This document shows positions 25,879 to 35,724 of a stretch of DNA of 64,000 bases, piece after piece (within the stretch, counting starts at the first letter, position 1; the number at the start of each line of letters is the position of its first letter). Under the pieces are notes generated by a model. It was not told the origin of the DNA. It saw nothing but the letters and a program-made list of their open reading frames with translations, and ran no database searches. Source of the DNA: JBAXTE01 sp963556065 (GTDB taxonomy: Bacteria; Bacteroidota; Bacteroidia; Bacteroidales; WCHB1-69); contig CAUVYH020000006.1 of NCBI GenBank assembly GCA_963556065.3, forward strand, positions 1-64,000, in the 5' to 3' direction. The position numbers and the translations under genes were made by a program.

Positions 25879-27208
25879 TTCACATAAAATGAGATTATCA
25901 CTAACGTATATTGTTTTATTTCTTGCTTTGCCTGCTTTGGGGGCGCATGGACAAACTATTGAAAAATCATATCCCGATTCACTAACCCTTTCATCTGTTA
26001 TTAATGAGGTGATTCACAATTATCCTTCAATTAAAAAAATTGAAAGCGATATTGAATCGGCAAATGCCAAAATCGGCATGGCCAAGTCGGCATATTTCCC
26101 GGACGTGAATTTATCATCTTCCTACACGCGTATTGGTCCTACATCCTCAATCTCTTTTCCCGGTTTTGGAACTTTTGATTTGTATCCCGCCAATAATTAT
26201 TCGGCAACACTCAATTACAATCAAACATTGTATGACTTCGGAAAAACCGCAAAAAATGTATCTTTTGAACAACAAAATAAAGAACTTGCGATACAAAATG
26301 AAGAACTTGTGAAACAACGATTGTCGCTTACATTGGTGGGAACCTATTATGCCATTGTTTTCCTGCAGGAGGCCATTAATATCAAAGATCAGGAGCTGGC
26401 AACGCTGGCGGAGCATCTTCATTTCGTGGAGAAAAAAAATGCTACAGGCTCAGCTACAGAATATGAAATATTAACCACGAAAGTCAGAATTTCCACAATC
26501 GAAAATCAGAAGACCGATTTGTTGACCTCGTTACAGGTGCAGTCGTGTCAGCTGAATTTGTTTTTGGGGCAGTCGGAAAAAACGAAATTGAAGGTAAAAA
26601 AAGAGCTGCAAACGCCTCAGACTGTCGTTCTGTCCGATTCTCTGGTTGCTTATGCCATCGCAAATCGCGAAGAGATGAAAATTGCCCGCCAGAAAATAAA
26701 AATGAATGAAATCAGGTACAAAATGGTGGGCGCTCAAAACAATCCGGTGTTTAATGTTATGGCTTCGGGTGGATTTAAAAATGGGTATGTGCCCGATTTG
26801 GATGTTGCAAAAGCAAATTATGCAGTGGGGGTCGGATTCAGAGTCCCTATTTTTGATGCAACCCGGACTAAAAACAGCCGCTTGCAGGTGAAAGCCGATT
26901 TGCAGGGCAATAATCAGGATGTGGAGCTGGTGCGACGGAATATTATCAATGAAATTGTAGAAAGTCAGGCAAACGTGGAAGCCGCACTCCGGAAAATAAC
27001 ACAATCGGAATTGCAGCTAAAACAGGCAATGAAGGCCTATTCAATGGCCGAAGCCAGTTTTCAGGCAGGAGCCATAACCAACGTTGAATTGCTGGATAAT
27101 TCTACCTCTGTGGCCGAAAGCCGGTTGTCGTTGCTAAAAACTCAAATTGACTATACGGTCAGCCTCTTAAAACTCAAAATTGTCATTGGAGAACGAATTT
27201 ATCAATAA
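25865..27208 (+). CDS. TolC-family outer-membrane efflux protein
   Basis: The protein has a signal peptide (MRLSLTYIVLFLALPALGAH from the second ATG at 25889, the likelier start). Two OEP repeats follow, with long helices and short beta segments (FDLYPANNYSATLNYNQTLY, FGKTAKNVSFEQQNKELAIQ, GVGFRVPIFDATRTKNSRL). Three copies should form the outer-membrane channel and periplasmic tunnel for the EmrAB-like pump. The annotated longer start at 25865 overlaps the MFS gene by 14 bp. A terminator follows 22 bp after the stop. Confidence 0.92.
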   Translation: MFNHNSHKMRLSLTYIVLFLALPALGAHGQTIEKSYPDSLTLSSVINEVIHNYPSIKKIESDIESANAKIGMAKSAYFPDVNLSSSYTRIGPTSSISFPGFGTFDLYPANNYSATLNYNQTLYDFGKTAKNVSFEQQNKELAIQNEELVKQRLSLTLVGTYYAIVFLQEAINIKDQELATLAEHLHFVEKKNATGSATEYEILTTKVRISTIENQKTDLLTSLQVQSCQLNLFLGQSEKTKLKVKKELQTPQTVVLSDSLVAYAIANREEMKIARQKIKMNEIRYKMVGAQNNPVFNVMASGGFKNGYVPDLDVAKANYAVGVGFRVPIFDATRTKNSRLQVKADLQGNNQDVELVRRNIINEIVESQANVEAALRKITQSELQLKQAMKAYSMAEASFQAGAITNVELLDNSTSVAESRLSLLKTQIDYTVSLLKLKIVIGERIYQ

Positions 27209-27230
27209 AGTTTTAACCTAGATTAATTAG

Positions 27231-27263
27231 AAAGTTGCCTGAGTTTTGGGCAACTTTTTTTAT
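27231..27263 (+). terminator. Terminator of the efflux operon
   Basis: AAAGTTGCC and GGCAACTTT form a stem with a 9-nt loop followed by TTTTT. It separates the operon from the convergent ATPase genes. Confidence 0.85.
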
Positions 27264-27268
27264 TAATG

Positions 27269-29890
27269 TTATTTGTATCCGTAAAATATTTCTCGTTCCT
27301 TTATTTGGGCTATTACATCATCAATGGTTGATTGCAATTCAGGCGGAATTCTTAGTGCTAAATTTTCTTCTTGAACATTATTCAAAATCAAGCTTACGTA
27401 GTATAATACTGCATATTTTTCCTGCAACATTTTGCCAAATTCTTTATTCCTAAACAATCGTAAAACTAGATTTTTTTGTTGTTGAATTAATAGTTCAGTT
27501 AAAAAATTAAGATTAAGATTTTCGTCATTATCTTCAATAATAGAACGATATACTCTGTTTTCAATATCACTAAAAATTCCGTTCCAAATTTCAATAATTA
27601 TTTGAATCTTGATATTCAATTTGTTTTTTGAAGTTGAAACGCAATTGTTTATTAAATTGAGAGACTCTGTCTTTTTAATATTTTTATTGTAGTAAAGGTA
27701 TGCTAAATTATTCATTGCAAAATCATCACCTTTTTCAATAGCCATTAAATAGTATTTTTCAGCTACTTTTTGTTTCCCTTGTTTTTCATATAATAATGCA
27801 AGGTTAAACATAGCATCAATATCACCACATGAGATTGCAAGTAAGAGATATTTTTCTGTTTTTTCATCTCTATTTTGTTTATGATACAATAAAGCTAAAT
27901 TGAACATAGCATCAATATTATTTTTTCCAATAGCTAATAAATAATATTTTTCAGCATCTTTGAAATTATTTTGATTTTCAAATAGCAATGCTAAATTAAA
28001 CATTGCCATACTATTTCCACTTTCGATAGATAATAAAAAATACTTTTCAGCTTTTTTATGTTTTCCTAAGTTATTATATAAAACAGCTAAACTATTTAAA
28101 GCGTTAATTTCTCCATGTTCAATCGCTAATAGAAAATATTTTTCGGCTTCACTGAATTTTTTTAGATTATTGTATAATAATGCAATATTTTTTAATGCTT
28201 TAGTTTCACCTTTGTTTATAGCATATAAATAATATTTTTCAGCATTCTCGAAATCTCCCTGATTGTAATATAAGTTTGCTAAATTATTTAGAGCCTCTAA
28301 ATGTCCTTTTTCGATAGCCATTAAGTAATATTGTTCTGCTAATTCATTGTTTTTTAAATTATTATATAAATATCCAAGCATGAAGAATTTATGTCCATCT
28401 TCTTCATTTTCAATATTACAAGTAGCTTCTATGGCTTTATCGAATTCTTTATGTTTAACTAATTTTGATAGGTCTTTATGAATTTCACTGAACTTTTTGG
28501 GGAGTTCTATTAAGCAGTTGCTATTTGTATAATCCTTTTTTTCTTCAGTTAATTCAAGAATAGTATCTCTTTCTTCTAACGAAATATATTTGCTTTGGCA
28601 TAGCGCTTTTGTCTGAATAATTGCTTTTTCCCAGTTGAGATTATTATTTTTCAGGTTGGCAATATGTTTGGCAGAAAGTGTTCTGAAATCAGAAGCATCG
28701 TACCAGTTTTCGAGGAATATGCTCAACCATTTTGCTTTTCTTTTTTGTTCGGGGTTGCCTTGTGTAATAATCAACCACAGGTTAAAAAAGCGTTCAGAAA
28801 TTCGGTATAAATGGTTTTTTTTGCTGGTTTCAATTTTTTCTACAATTCCTTTATCCACCAACGTCTTTAAGTTGGCAGAGATTAACTTGCTCTCCATTTT
28901 TACTTTTTCCACCAATTGCTTGGTTGTGCATGCTTCCCAAATAAACGCCATTTCCAAAACCGTTTTTCTCATTTGGGCGGGCAGGTTATTGAGCCGTTCC
29001 TGATATAATGGCGTAACGTTGTCCATTACTTTTTTTAAGTAGTCGTAGCTGTTAGCATTGTTGTTTTGTAAAACCATTTGAATGAAAAACTGAATAGTTC
29101 TTGGAAGTCCATCGGTAAGTATTCTGATGTTTTCAATTTTCCCGGGGTTGTTGTCGATAAAAGTTTTAAGCTCCGGTATATTCAAGAGGTTACTCCAATG
29201 ATAGAGGAGTTTGAAGATTTCTTCTCTGCTTAATGCTTCCAGTCTGTGTCTTCTTAAAAACTCATAAAAAGGCATGTCGTATCTCCAAAAATGTTCGTCC
29301 ATTCTTGTGCTTCCAGCAATAATTTCAATGTCGTTGTAGTTAATCAGCGTTTCTCGCAATAAATTTCCGTCATCTGTGAAATTCTCCACTATTCTGTCGA
29401 AATTATCTAACAGAAGTACAATTTTCTTTTTGTGTTTATTGCACAATTCGTGAATTACCTGATATAAATATCTCGTATAATCTTGATTGTTATCAAATTG
29501 GGAGAACTCTTGAATTTGAATTTCGATATTTAATTTATGTTTGAGCTCTTCGATTACCTGTTCCCATAAATCAAACAATCGGTAAATGCCCGCTTGCTCT
29601 TCAGCTAAGTTGATTGCGATGTATTTTGTGGTTAATTTATTGTTTTCAATGATTTCAATCTCAATTCTTTTCAATAATGTAGATTTTCCACTGCCTCTTC
29701 TTCCTAAAATGAGCTCCTGTTGCAATGGATCGTTTGCATTTTTGTTTGCCAATGAATTTGTGATTATTTCAAACTCAGCTTCCCTGATAATGAAATTGTT
29801 CTTTATTGAGCTAAAATCACTGTTTGCCGATTGATACACATTTAATTGGTCAATAAACCAATTTCCGGCGTCTATTTTTCTTTTATCCAT
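27269..29890 (-). CDS. P-loop ATPase with winged helix and seven TPR/Sel1-like repeats
   Basis: The 873-residue protein has an AAA/STAND-like ATPase domain with Walker A GRRGSGKST (63-71) and Walker B IVLLLDNFDRIV (about 157-168). A winged helix follows near residues 310-365 (CTTKQLVEKVKMESKLISAN, then LVDKGIVEKI). Then comes an array of seven 32-residue helical repeats of the form AEKYYLLAIEKGxxxAMFNL (about residues 518-741) and a helical tail. There is no signal peptide. The layout (switch ATPase, wHTH, repeat sensor) is that of STAND-type signalling or conflict proteins, but no effector domain is visible. Its start overlaps the upstream ATPase gene by 8 bp, so the two are co-translated. 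AT-rich. Function unknown. Confidence 0.75.
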   Translation of the reverse strand: MDKRKIDAGNWFIDQLNVYQSANSDFSSIKNNFIIREAEFEIITNSLANKNANDPLQQELILGRRGSGKSTLLKRIEIEIIENNKLTTKYIAINLAEEQAGIYRLFDLWEQVIEELKHKLNIEIQIQEFSQFDNNQDYTRYLYQVIHELCNKHKKKIVLLLDNFDRIVENFTDDGNLLRETLINYNDIEIIAGSTRMDEHFWRYDMPFYEFLRRHRLEALSREEIFKLLYHWSNLLNIPELKTFIDNNPGKIENIRILTDGLPRTIQFFIQMVLQNNNANSYDYLKKVMDNVTPLYQERLNNLPAQMRKTVLEMAFIWEACTTKQLVEKVKMESKLISANLKTLVDKGIVEKIETSKKNHLYRISERFFNLWLIITQGNPEQKRKAKWLSIFLENWYDASDFRTLSAKHIANLKNNNLNWEKAIIQTKALCQSKYISLEERDTILELTEEKKDYTNSNCLIELPKKFSEIHKDLSKLVKHKEFDKAIEATCNIENEEDGHKFFMLGYLYNNLKNNELAEQYYLMAIEKGHLEALNNLANLYYNQGDFENAEKYYLYAINKGETKALKNIALLYNNLKKFSEAEKYFLLAIEHGEINALNSLAVLYNNLGKHKKAEKYFLLSIESGNSMAMFNLALLFENQNNFKDAEKYYLLAIGKNNIDAMFNLALLYHKQNRDEKTEKYLLLAISCGDIDAMFNLALLYEKQGKQKVAEKYYLMAIEKGDDFAMNNLAYLYYNKNIKKTESLNLINNCVSTSKNKLNIKIQIIIEIWNGIFSDIENRVYRSIIEDNDENLNLNFLTELLIQQQKNLVLRLFRNKEFGKMLQEKYAVLYYVSLILNNVQEENLALRIPPELQSTIDDVIAQIKEREIFYGYK
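27668..28339 (-). repeat. Seven 96-bp repeats coding for 32-residue TPR/Sel1-like units
   Basis: Units begin AEQYYLMAIEKG, AEKYYLYAINKG, AEKYFLLAIEHG, AEKYFLLSIESG, AEKYYLLAIGKN, TEKYLLLAISCG and AEKYYLMAIEKG, each exactly 32 residues apart. Classical TPRs are 34 and Sel1 repeats usually 36 residues, so the strict 32-residue period is unusual. Confidence 0.85.
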
Positions 29891-31085
29891 TGTAATTGGG
29901 GTTGTTATGTTTCCAAAATTCTTTTAAAAATGGAGAGATGAATATGTATTTTTTATTTTCTTCTATAATATAACCATCGTGTTCTAGTTCATTGATTAAG
30001 TCCATATAAACATCATTCTTATTGTACTCTGATGCTTTATTGTAGATTTCTTGAATTGTTATATTGTCTTTATGCGCTATATGGGTGAGAATATTATTTA
30101 CATATTTGAAATCCTCCTTAGGTAAATATTCGGATAGACGGTTTTTCCAGTCTGAAAAATACTCATTATTCTTAATTACTAAATTAAATGCGTTGTCAAT
30201 GCTCGATTTTGTCATCGTTTGATTCTTTTCTTTTCTTGCGGTATTATTAATAGTGTCAAACATAATGTTGAAAAAATATGGTACAAAATATTTTATTTTC
30301 TCAAGCAAATAGTCTCTTAATTCATTACTGTATTGTATTGTTGCATCTTTTGTTGCCCAGTCAATGTATTTATTTATTTCATCTTTATCTAAAGTATTGC
30401 ATTGGATTTTTTTTAAGTCATTCAAATCAGAGTTTCTTCCTTCAATTGCATTTACGACGTAATGTATTCCGATTGAACCAGCTAAAACAAATTTTAAATT
30501 TTTGAATTTCTCATCTTGTCTCCATGTCCTTAAATTTTTCAAAATAGAAATTGCTTCCTCCTTTTTACCGTTTTTATTCAATCGATGTAGGACTTCTGGT
30601 AGTTCATCTATAAGTAAAACAATAGTCTCACCAATTTCATTAATATCACTAATTATTTTGTTAATCTCATTTAAATAATTAATTGATGTGTTAGAAATTT
30701 TGAATCCTCCTGAAATATTAACCTCTGTTATAGATTTTGTTTTTAAGTACGTTTGAAAGTAATTTTTTAATTTATTACTTGTGCTTAAGCAACTCAATAT
30801 TAGTGCGTATATTGCTTTATAAAATTCTTCTTCGGATGTTAGGCTTTGAATGCTTTGGAAAATTACTTTATAATTTTCTTTTGGATTATTTTGAATATAT
30901 CTCATTATTGATGTTTTGCCCACTCTTCGAGGAGCTGCCATTAATATAAAACATCCTTTTTCTAGTTCTTCCCAGATTTCACTTACAATTTCCGCTCTGT
31001 GATAGTAATAATCACCTGTTGCAACGGGTCCAGTTATTATTTTTGGCGATTTCCATTTTGTTTCCATAGTTGACAGTATTTCCAT
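29883..31085 (-). CDS. Archaeal-type (ATPase_2-like) P-loop ATPase
   Basis: The 400-residue protein has Walker A APRRVGKTS (51-59), the form common in archaeal-type ATPases and STAND relatives, and Walker B TIVLLIDELPE (154-164). A C-terminal winged-helix-like region follows (ITIQEIYNKASEYNKNDVYM, ELEHDGYIIEENKKYIFISP). An internal ATG at 31067 (METKWKSPK) is an alternative start. It is the first gene of a two-gene operon with the TPR ATPase (8-bp overlap). Its promoter contains two palindromic sites, suggesting repression, perhaps by its own winged helix. AT-rich. The role is unknown; transfer or defence is plausible but not shown. Confidence 0.75.
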   Translation of the reverse strand: MEILSTMETKWKSPKIITGPVATGDYYYHRAEIVSEIWEELEKGCFILMAAPRRVGKTSIMRYIQNNPKENYKVIFQSIQSLTSEEEFYKAIYALILSCLSTSNKLKNYFQTYLKTKSITEVNISGGFKISNTSINYLNEINKIISDINEIGETIVLLIDELPEVLHRLNKNGKKEEAISILKNLRTWRQDEKFKNLKFVLAGSIGIHYVVNAIEGRNSDLNDLKKIQCNTLDKDEINKYIDWATKDATIQYSNELRDYLLEKIKYFVPYFFNIMFDTINNTARKEKNQTMTKSSIDNAFNLVIKNNEYFSDWKNRLSEYLPKEDFKYVNNILTHIAHKDNITIQEIYNKASEYNKNDVYMDLINELEHDGYIIEENKKYIFISPFLKEFWKHNNPNYNG

Positions 31086-31100
31086 TGTTAAACATATTTG

Positions 31101-31144
31101 ACAGCAAATATACTGCTAAAAACATTAAACAGTAAATTTACTGT
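31101..31144 (-). promoter_or_regulatory. Promoter with paired operator-like palindromes of the ATPase operon
   Basis: ACAGTAAATTTACTGT (31129-31144) is a perfect 16-bp palindrome. ACAGCAAATATACTGC (31101-31116) is a close copy 28 bp away. The minus-strand -7 box TATATTTG (31112-31105) lies inside the second copy, and the first covers the -33 region. A third half-site GACAGTA lies over the start codon (31072-31078). Spacing near three helical turns suits cooperative repression. Confidence 0.65.
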
Positions 31145-31374
31145 CAAAATAAAATTGTGCTAATTTGTGATATTATTGTTATTCAGTGTATTGTGATAAT
31201 AAAATTTGATAATTTAAAATATTTCTAAATAATAGCTGCATGTTTGAATGATTTTTTGCTCAATAATCTATAAAACTCTCAATAGTTACACTAGATACAT
31301 TTGTGTGTATATGCACTAATAGAATTAATGAAAACAAGTAAAAAGCAGTAAAAACAAGTTATCGTAAGACTGAT

Positions 31375-32853
31375 TTATTGTGCATTTACACTCAACCGAA
31401 AAACCAGCGCTGGAGAATTGCCGTTTGCTTGCAGGAATTCTGCTGGAATAGCCACCGTCTTAATCCCGTTTTTAGTTTTTACGGGAAGCGCTTTGGAATA
31501 TCCCAACAGCTTGATTTCCTTATGGCTTCCTACAAAATCAGTTGGAAGTTCCACGGTCGGGGCGAGTTTTTCGCCTTCGGGCAACAAATAGAACGCAAAC
31601 TGGGTGTGGCCGTCTTTTGATTGTGTAAAGCAAAAGTTCCCCGATTTATAGGGGTCAAGCGGTTTTGAATTGTAAATGGCCGAAGAGTTAACATCCATCC
31701 ATTTGCCGATTTCTGCAAGCCGTTGATAGACTTCGGGAACCAGCTCTCCGGTTTTGTCCGGCCCGATACCCAGCAGGAAATTTCCGCCTTTGGCCACAAT
31801 CTTAATCAATGTTTGGATTGCCCACGTGGAGGATTTATAATGTTCTGCGGGGCCGGTGGAATACCAGCTATCGCCCAATGTGATGCAGCTTTCCCAAGGA
31901 TAAGCCGGCACGATGTCGGGGATTTGCTGTTCGGGCGTTTGGTAGTTCTCAAATTCGCCATGTACCGATCGATCTACGACCAATATCCCGGGTTGATATT
32001 TACGGGCCATGGCGGCAATTTTAGGAATATTCACGTCCTGCACCCACTGGTTTTTTCCAAGCCAGGGTTTGGTCTCTTCGGTCAGTGTACCGGCTGGCCG
32101 CACCCAACCGCCGTCGAGCCACAGGATATCAAATTTACCATAGTCGCTCATCAGCTCTTCCAACTGGTTGTAGGTATAGTCCTGAAACCGTTTCCACCGT
32201 TCGGGATACTTGGCAGGATCGTAGTTTACGTTGCGGTCGTGTACCGGAAAGTAGGGCCACCAATAATCCTCATTATGCCAGTCGGGTTTGCTGAAATAGG
32301 CTCCGGTAGCCAATCCTTGCTCCCGAAATGCTGTAAAAACCTCTTTGGCAACATTGCTTTTGGGATTCTGAGAGAAAATACTGCCCTTGTCGGTAATCTT
32401 GTAATTGGTGTATTTGCTGTCGAACATACAGAATCCATCGTGATGTTTGGTGGTAAAAACCACGTATTTCATGCCCGCATTCCGACATGCTTTCGCCCAG
32501 TTTTGCGGGGCGAATTTCGTAGGATTGAACGTCTCCCTGATTTTCTCATATTCACTAACATATTGGGAATAATTGCCGGAGTAGGGGCCACGTCTTTCGC
32601 ACCACGACTCATCTTCGGGACAAAGGCTCCAGCTCTCCACAACGCCCCACTGACTATAAGCACCCCAGTGGATAATGACTCCGAATTTCCAATCCTGCCA
32701 CTGATCCAGCTTATTGCTGACCGCCGTGTCTGCAGGAACAGTCGTAGAAACAGAATTTTTCAAATCACTAACTCCATCAATGCCAGATGCAAACGAACCG
32801 AAAAATCCGCCCATCAAAAACAAAACAATAATTCCCAATTTAATTTTTTTCAT
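31375..32853 (-). CDS. Alpha-L-fucosidase, GH29
   Basis: The 492-residue secreted glycosidase starts with a signal peptide (IKLGIIVLFLMGGFFGSFAS). GH29 signatures: WKFGVIIHWGAYSQWGVVES, VVFTTKHHDGFCMFDS (HHDGF at 137-141) and the nucleophile aspartate D247 in FDILWLDGGW. The acid/base residue in this family is less conserved and cannot be assigned safely. It hydrolyses terminal alpha-L-fucosyl residues of glycans, probably in the periplasm. Last gene of a minus-strand run with GH3 and DUF4838 genes, separated from GH3 by 176 bp of repeat-like DNA, so it may have its own promoter. Confidence 0.93.
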   Translation of the reverse strand: MKKIKLGIIVLFLMGGFFGSFASGIDGVSDLKNSVSTTVPADTAVSNKLDQWQDWKFGVIIHWGAYSQWGVVESWSLCPEDESWCERRGPYSGNYSQYVSEYEKIRETFNPTKFAPQNWAKACRNAGMKYVVFTTKHHDGFCMFDSKYTNYKITDKGSIFSQNPKSNVAKEVFTAFREQGLATGAYFSKPDWHNEDYWWPYFPVHDRNVNYDPAKYPERWKRFQDYTYNQLEELMSDYGKFDILWLDGGWVRPAGTLTEETKPWLGKNQWVQDVNIPKIAAMARKYQPGILVVDRSVHGEFENYQTPEQQIPDIVPAYPWESCITLGDSWYSTGPAEHYKSSTWAIQTLIKIVAKGGNFLLGIGPDKTGELVPEVYQRLAEIGKWMDVNSSAIYNSKPLDPYKSGNFCFTQSKDGHTQFAFYLLPEGEKLAPTVELPTDFVGSHKEIKLLGYSKALPVKTKNGIKTVAIPAEFLQANGNSPALVFRLSVNAQ

Positions 32854-33029
32854 ATTTTCAATTTATTACTCAAAATCCATCATTCAAATCTCTTATTTCT
32901 TACTTTTCACCTCTACTCATCCTTAGCTCAGGCATCGTATTTGTTCCGCTTCGCGGTTCACTCATAACTCATAATTCTTAACTCTCAACTCTCAACTCTC
33001 AAAATCCCTCTTTGCGCACCCTTCACCGT

Positions 33030-35705
33030 TTACCTTTTACCCTTCACCCTAATTCCCTTTCTTTGCCTAATATCCTTCGAAGAAGCTCCGATCATGATTC
33101 TGAAATCTCCCGGTTCCACCACTTTTTTCAAGTTGAGGTCGAGCATCGAGAGCATCTCGGGATTAATTGAAAAACGAACTTCTTTGGTCTCTCCGGGGTT
33201 CAGATGGATGCGTTTAAACCCTTTTAACTCGGTTACTGGGCGGGCTACCGACGCAATTTCATCATGCAGGTACAGTTGAACCACCTCGTCGCCGGCGACT
33301 TTTCCCGTGTTGGTCACCTTCACGGTTACGAAAGTGGAATCATTGGAAGAAATGGTGTCTGCTCCCAACTGGATATCGGTATATTCAAAATGGGTGTAGC
33401 TTAATCCATAGCCAAACGGGAATAGGGGCTGACCGGTGAGATTGTTGTAATCGTCGCCTCTTCCGGTTGGTTTGTGGTTATACACCAAGGGCAATTGGCC
33501 TTCAAAAATGGGGAAGGTAATCGGTAAACGACCTGCGGGATTGTAATCGCCGAATAACACTTCAGCCACCGCATTTCCGCCCTGTTCGCCGGGATACCAA
33601 ACATCAAGAATGCCATCGACCCCTTTAATCCAATGGTTCATGGTAACAGCACTGCCTCCAACGAGGACAACAACAGTCGATTTTCCTGTAGCAGCGACCT
33701 TTTGGATCAGTTCTTCCTGTCTTCCCGGAAGACTTAGGTATGCACGGTCGCGAAACTCACCTTCTTCGATTCCTACAACCACAATGGCCATATCACTTTC
33801 GGCAGCCATTGCGACCGCTTTTTCAATTTTTTCGCTTTGGTCGTTGTGAACCCCGACGTCCCAAACCAGGTTGAACCAAGCATTTCCGGCAGGTTCGTAG
33901 AATTCAATCCGGATATCGTACTCTTTGTTCTTTTCGAAATTGTAATCGGCGAGAATGGTTTGTTTTGAACATTTTATCCAATTGTCAATCACCAGATTCC
34001 CGTTGATATATAACCGGTAGCCGTCGTTGCCATCGATTCCGATTTTATAGATTCCAGATTCCGGAGCCTTGACTTTTCCTGTCCAGCGAACGGAATAGAA
34101 ATCGTAGGAAAGCTTGGTTGGATCGGGGGAAAACAGAGTCCATTGAAACTGAATCTGAGCATCGCAACGCGTGAAAACTGGAGCGCCGGCGAAGGTTACA
34201 TTGTTGAAATATTCCCCTTTCAGTCCCTGAAGATTTTTATCGTTTATGCTGCATGAAAGCGCTTCAGCGGGAATTGTAACGTATTCTATGCTTTCGCGAT
34301 TGCAACCCATGGAATGGTTCACCTTGACATCTTTCCCGACCAAGTTTTGAATGCCCTCAAGTATGCTCACTTTTTTATTTCCCGGACCGCTGTAACCGCC
34401 AAGACGGGATTCATTAGCATCGGGACCGATCACGGCAATGGATTTAATGTTTTTGGATATCGGCAATATGTTTTTATTGTTTTTAAGCAATACGATGGAT
34501 TCCAGCGCGGCTTTTTTTGCCAAAAGGATGTGTTCGGGATGTCCGTTCCAAATGGTGGCAAGTTTCGGGTTCACATAAGGGTTTTCGAACAGCCCGAGTT
34601 CAAATTTCAGGCGAAGGACACGGGCAACGGCTTCGTCGATTGTTTTTTTATCGATACTTCCATCGTAAAACGGGGGAGAAAAAAGGGTTTGGTGGTCGTA
34701 ATTGGTCTGAAAAATCACATCAAGCCCCCCTGAAATCGATTTTGCCGCGGCATCCGGGTAGTCGGCAGCTGTAAAATGCAAAACATTTGCTCCGCCGGTT
34801 CCTCCGGCATCGGAAATAACAAAGCCCTTGAAACCCCATTCCTTTTTTAAAATTCCGTTGAGCAGCCAATCGTTGGCGGTGCATGGAGTTCCGTTATAGG
34901 AGTTGTACGAGGTCATGACCGAACGGGAGCCACCTCTTTTAAAGCAAGCTTCGAAGGGAGGCAAAATGATTTCACGCAAGTAGCGTTCGTTCCCATAAAT
35001 TGGATAACTGTCGCGGCCTCCATCGCCCACGTTGGCGATAAAGTGCTTGGGGGTGGTGATTATTCCGCTCTTTTCGAATGCCGAAACAAAAGCGACGCCC
35101 ATTTCGGACGAGAGGAATGGATCTTCGCCATAAGTCTCTTCGGTGCGGCCCCAGCGAACGTCCGTGGCGATATTTACAACCGGCGACAGAATCTGCCGTA
35201 TTCCTCTGGTGGAACATTCCATGGCGATTGCTCCGGCCACTTGGTTCATCAACTCTGGATTCCATGTAGCGGCCAAACCCATGCATTGTGGAAATGCAGT
35301 CGCATTTGATCGCACCAGCCCATGCAAGGCTTCGTCAAATGGGATGATGGGGATCCCGAGCCTGCTTTTTTCAATAAAGAATTTCTGGATCTGATTGATC
35401 CGCACGGCCGTTTCATAAGCCGAATTGCCTTTGCTGTAGTTGAGCATCTGTCCGGCGGCATTGGAACTTTGTCCGATGGTATTCACCTGCAAACCAAAGA
35501 TGCCTGATTTATATTTTACACTGTCTCCGGCGATATCTCCGGGAATCATAAACAGTTGCCAAAACTTTTCCTCCAGGGTCATTCGCGACAATAAATCCTG
35601 AATCCGATCTTCAACAGGGCGCTTCGGATCCTTGTATATCTGACAGGAAACAATTTGTGCTGTAAAAATTAAAATAAGTGTAAAAATAAGAGATCTCATC
35701 CGCAT
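33030..35705 (-). CDS. GH3 beta-glycosidase with inserted PA14 domain
   Basis: The 891-residue secreted enzyme has a signal peptide (SLIFTLILIFTAQIVSC). The GH3 N-terminal domain contains RLGIPIIPFDEALHG, the KHF motif (TTPKHFIANVG) and the nucleophile D299 in GFVISDAGG. The GH3 C-terminal domain (VLLKNNKNILPIS onward) is interrupted at about residues 495-640 by a PA14 carbohydrate-binding insert (LKGEYFNN, GIDGNDGYRLYINGNLVI). A fibronectin-type-III-like end follows (VTNTGKVAGDEVVQLYLHD, GFKRIHLNPGETKEV). It is probably a beta-glucosidase or beta-xylosidase; the substrate cannot be fixed from sequence. It follows the DUF4838 gene by 19 bp. Confidence 0.93.
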   Translation of the reverse strand: MRMRSLIFTLILIFTAQIVSCQIYKDPKRPVEDRIQDLLSRMTLEEKFWQLFMIPGDIAGDSVKYKSGIFGLQVNTIGQSSNAAGQMLNYSKGNSAYETAVRINQIQKFFIEKSRLGIPIIPFDEALHGLVRSNATAFPQCMGLAATWNPELMNQVAGAIAMECSTRGIRQILSPVVNIATDVRWGRTEETYGEDPFLSSEMGVAFVSAFEKSGIITTPKHFIANVGDGGRDSYPIYGNERYLREIILPPFEACFKRGGSRSVMTSYNSYNGTPCTANDWLLNGILKKEWGFKGFVISDAGGTGGANVLHFTAADYPDAAAKSISGGLDVIFQTNYDHQTLFSPPFYDGSIDKKTIDEAVARVLRLKFELGLFENPYVNPKLATIWNGHPEHILLAKKAALESIVLLKNNKNILPISKNIKSIAVIGPDANESRLGGYSGPGNKKVSILEGIQNLVGKDVKVNHSMGCNRESIEYVTIPAEALSCSINDKNLQGLKGEYFNNVTFAGAPVFTRCDAQIQFQWTLFSPDPTKLSYDFYSVRWTGKVKAPESGIYKIGIDGNDGYRLYINGNLVIDNWIKCSKQTILADYNFEKNKEYDIRIEFYEPAGNAWFNLVWDVGVHNDQSEKIEKAVAMAAESDMAIVVVGIEEGEFRDRAYLSLPGRQEELIQKVAATGKSTVVVLVGGSAVTMNHWIKGVDGILDVWYPGEQGGNAVAEVLFGDYNPAGRLPITFPIFEGQLPLVYNHKPTGRGDDYNNLTGQPLFPFGYGLSYTHFEYTDIQLGADTISSNDSTFVTVKVTNTGKVAGDEVVQLYLHDEIASVARPVTELKGFKRIHLNPGETKEVRFSINPEMLSMLDLNLKKVVEPGDFRIMIGASSKDIRQRKGIRVKGKR

Positions 35706-35724
35706 TCTGATTTTATATTTTAAA

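Noticed and set aside
31723..32967. 414-codon open frame antisense to the GH29 gene
   Set aside because: Shadow of a well-supported glycosidase; translation has no recognisable domain and low-complexity composition.
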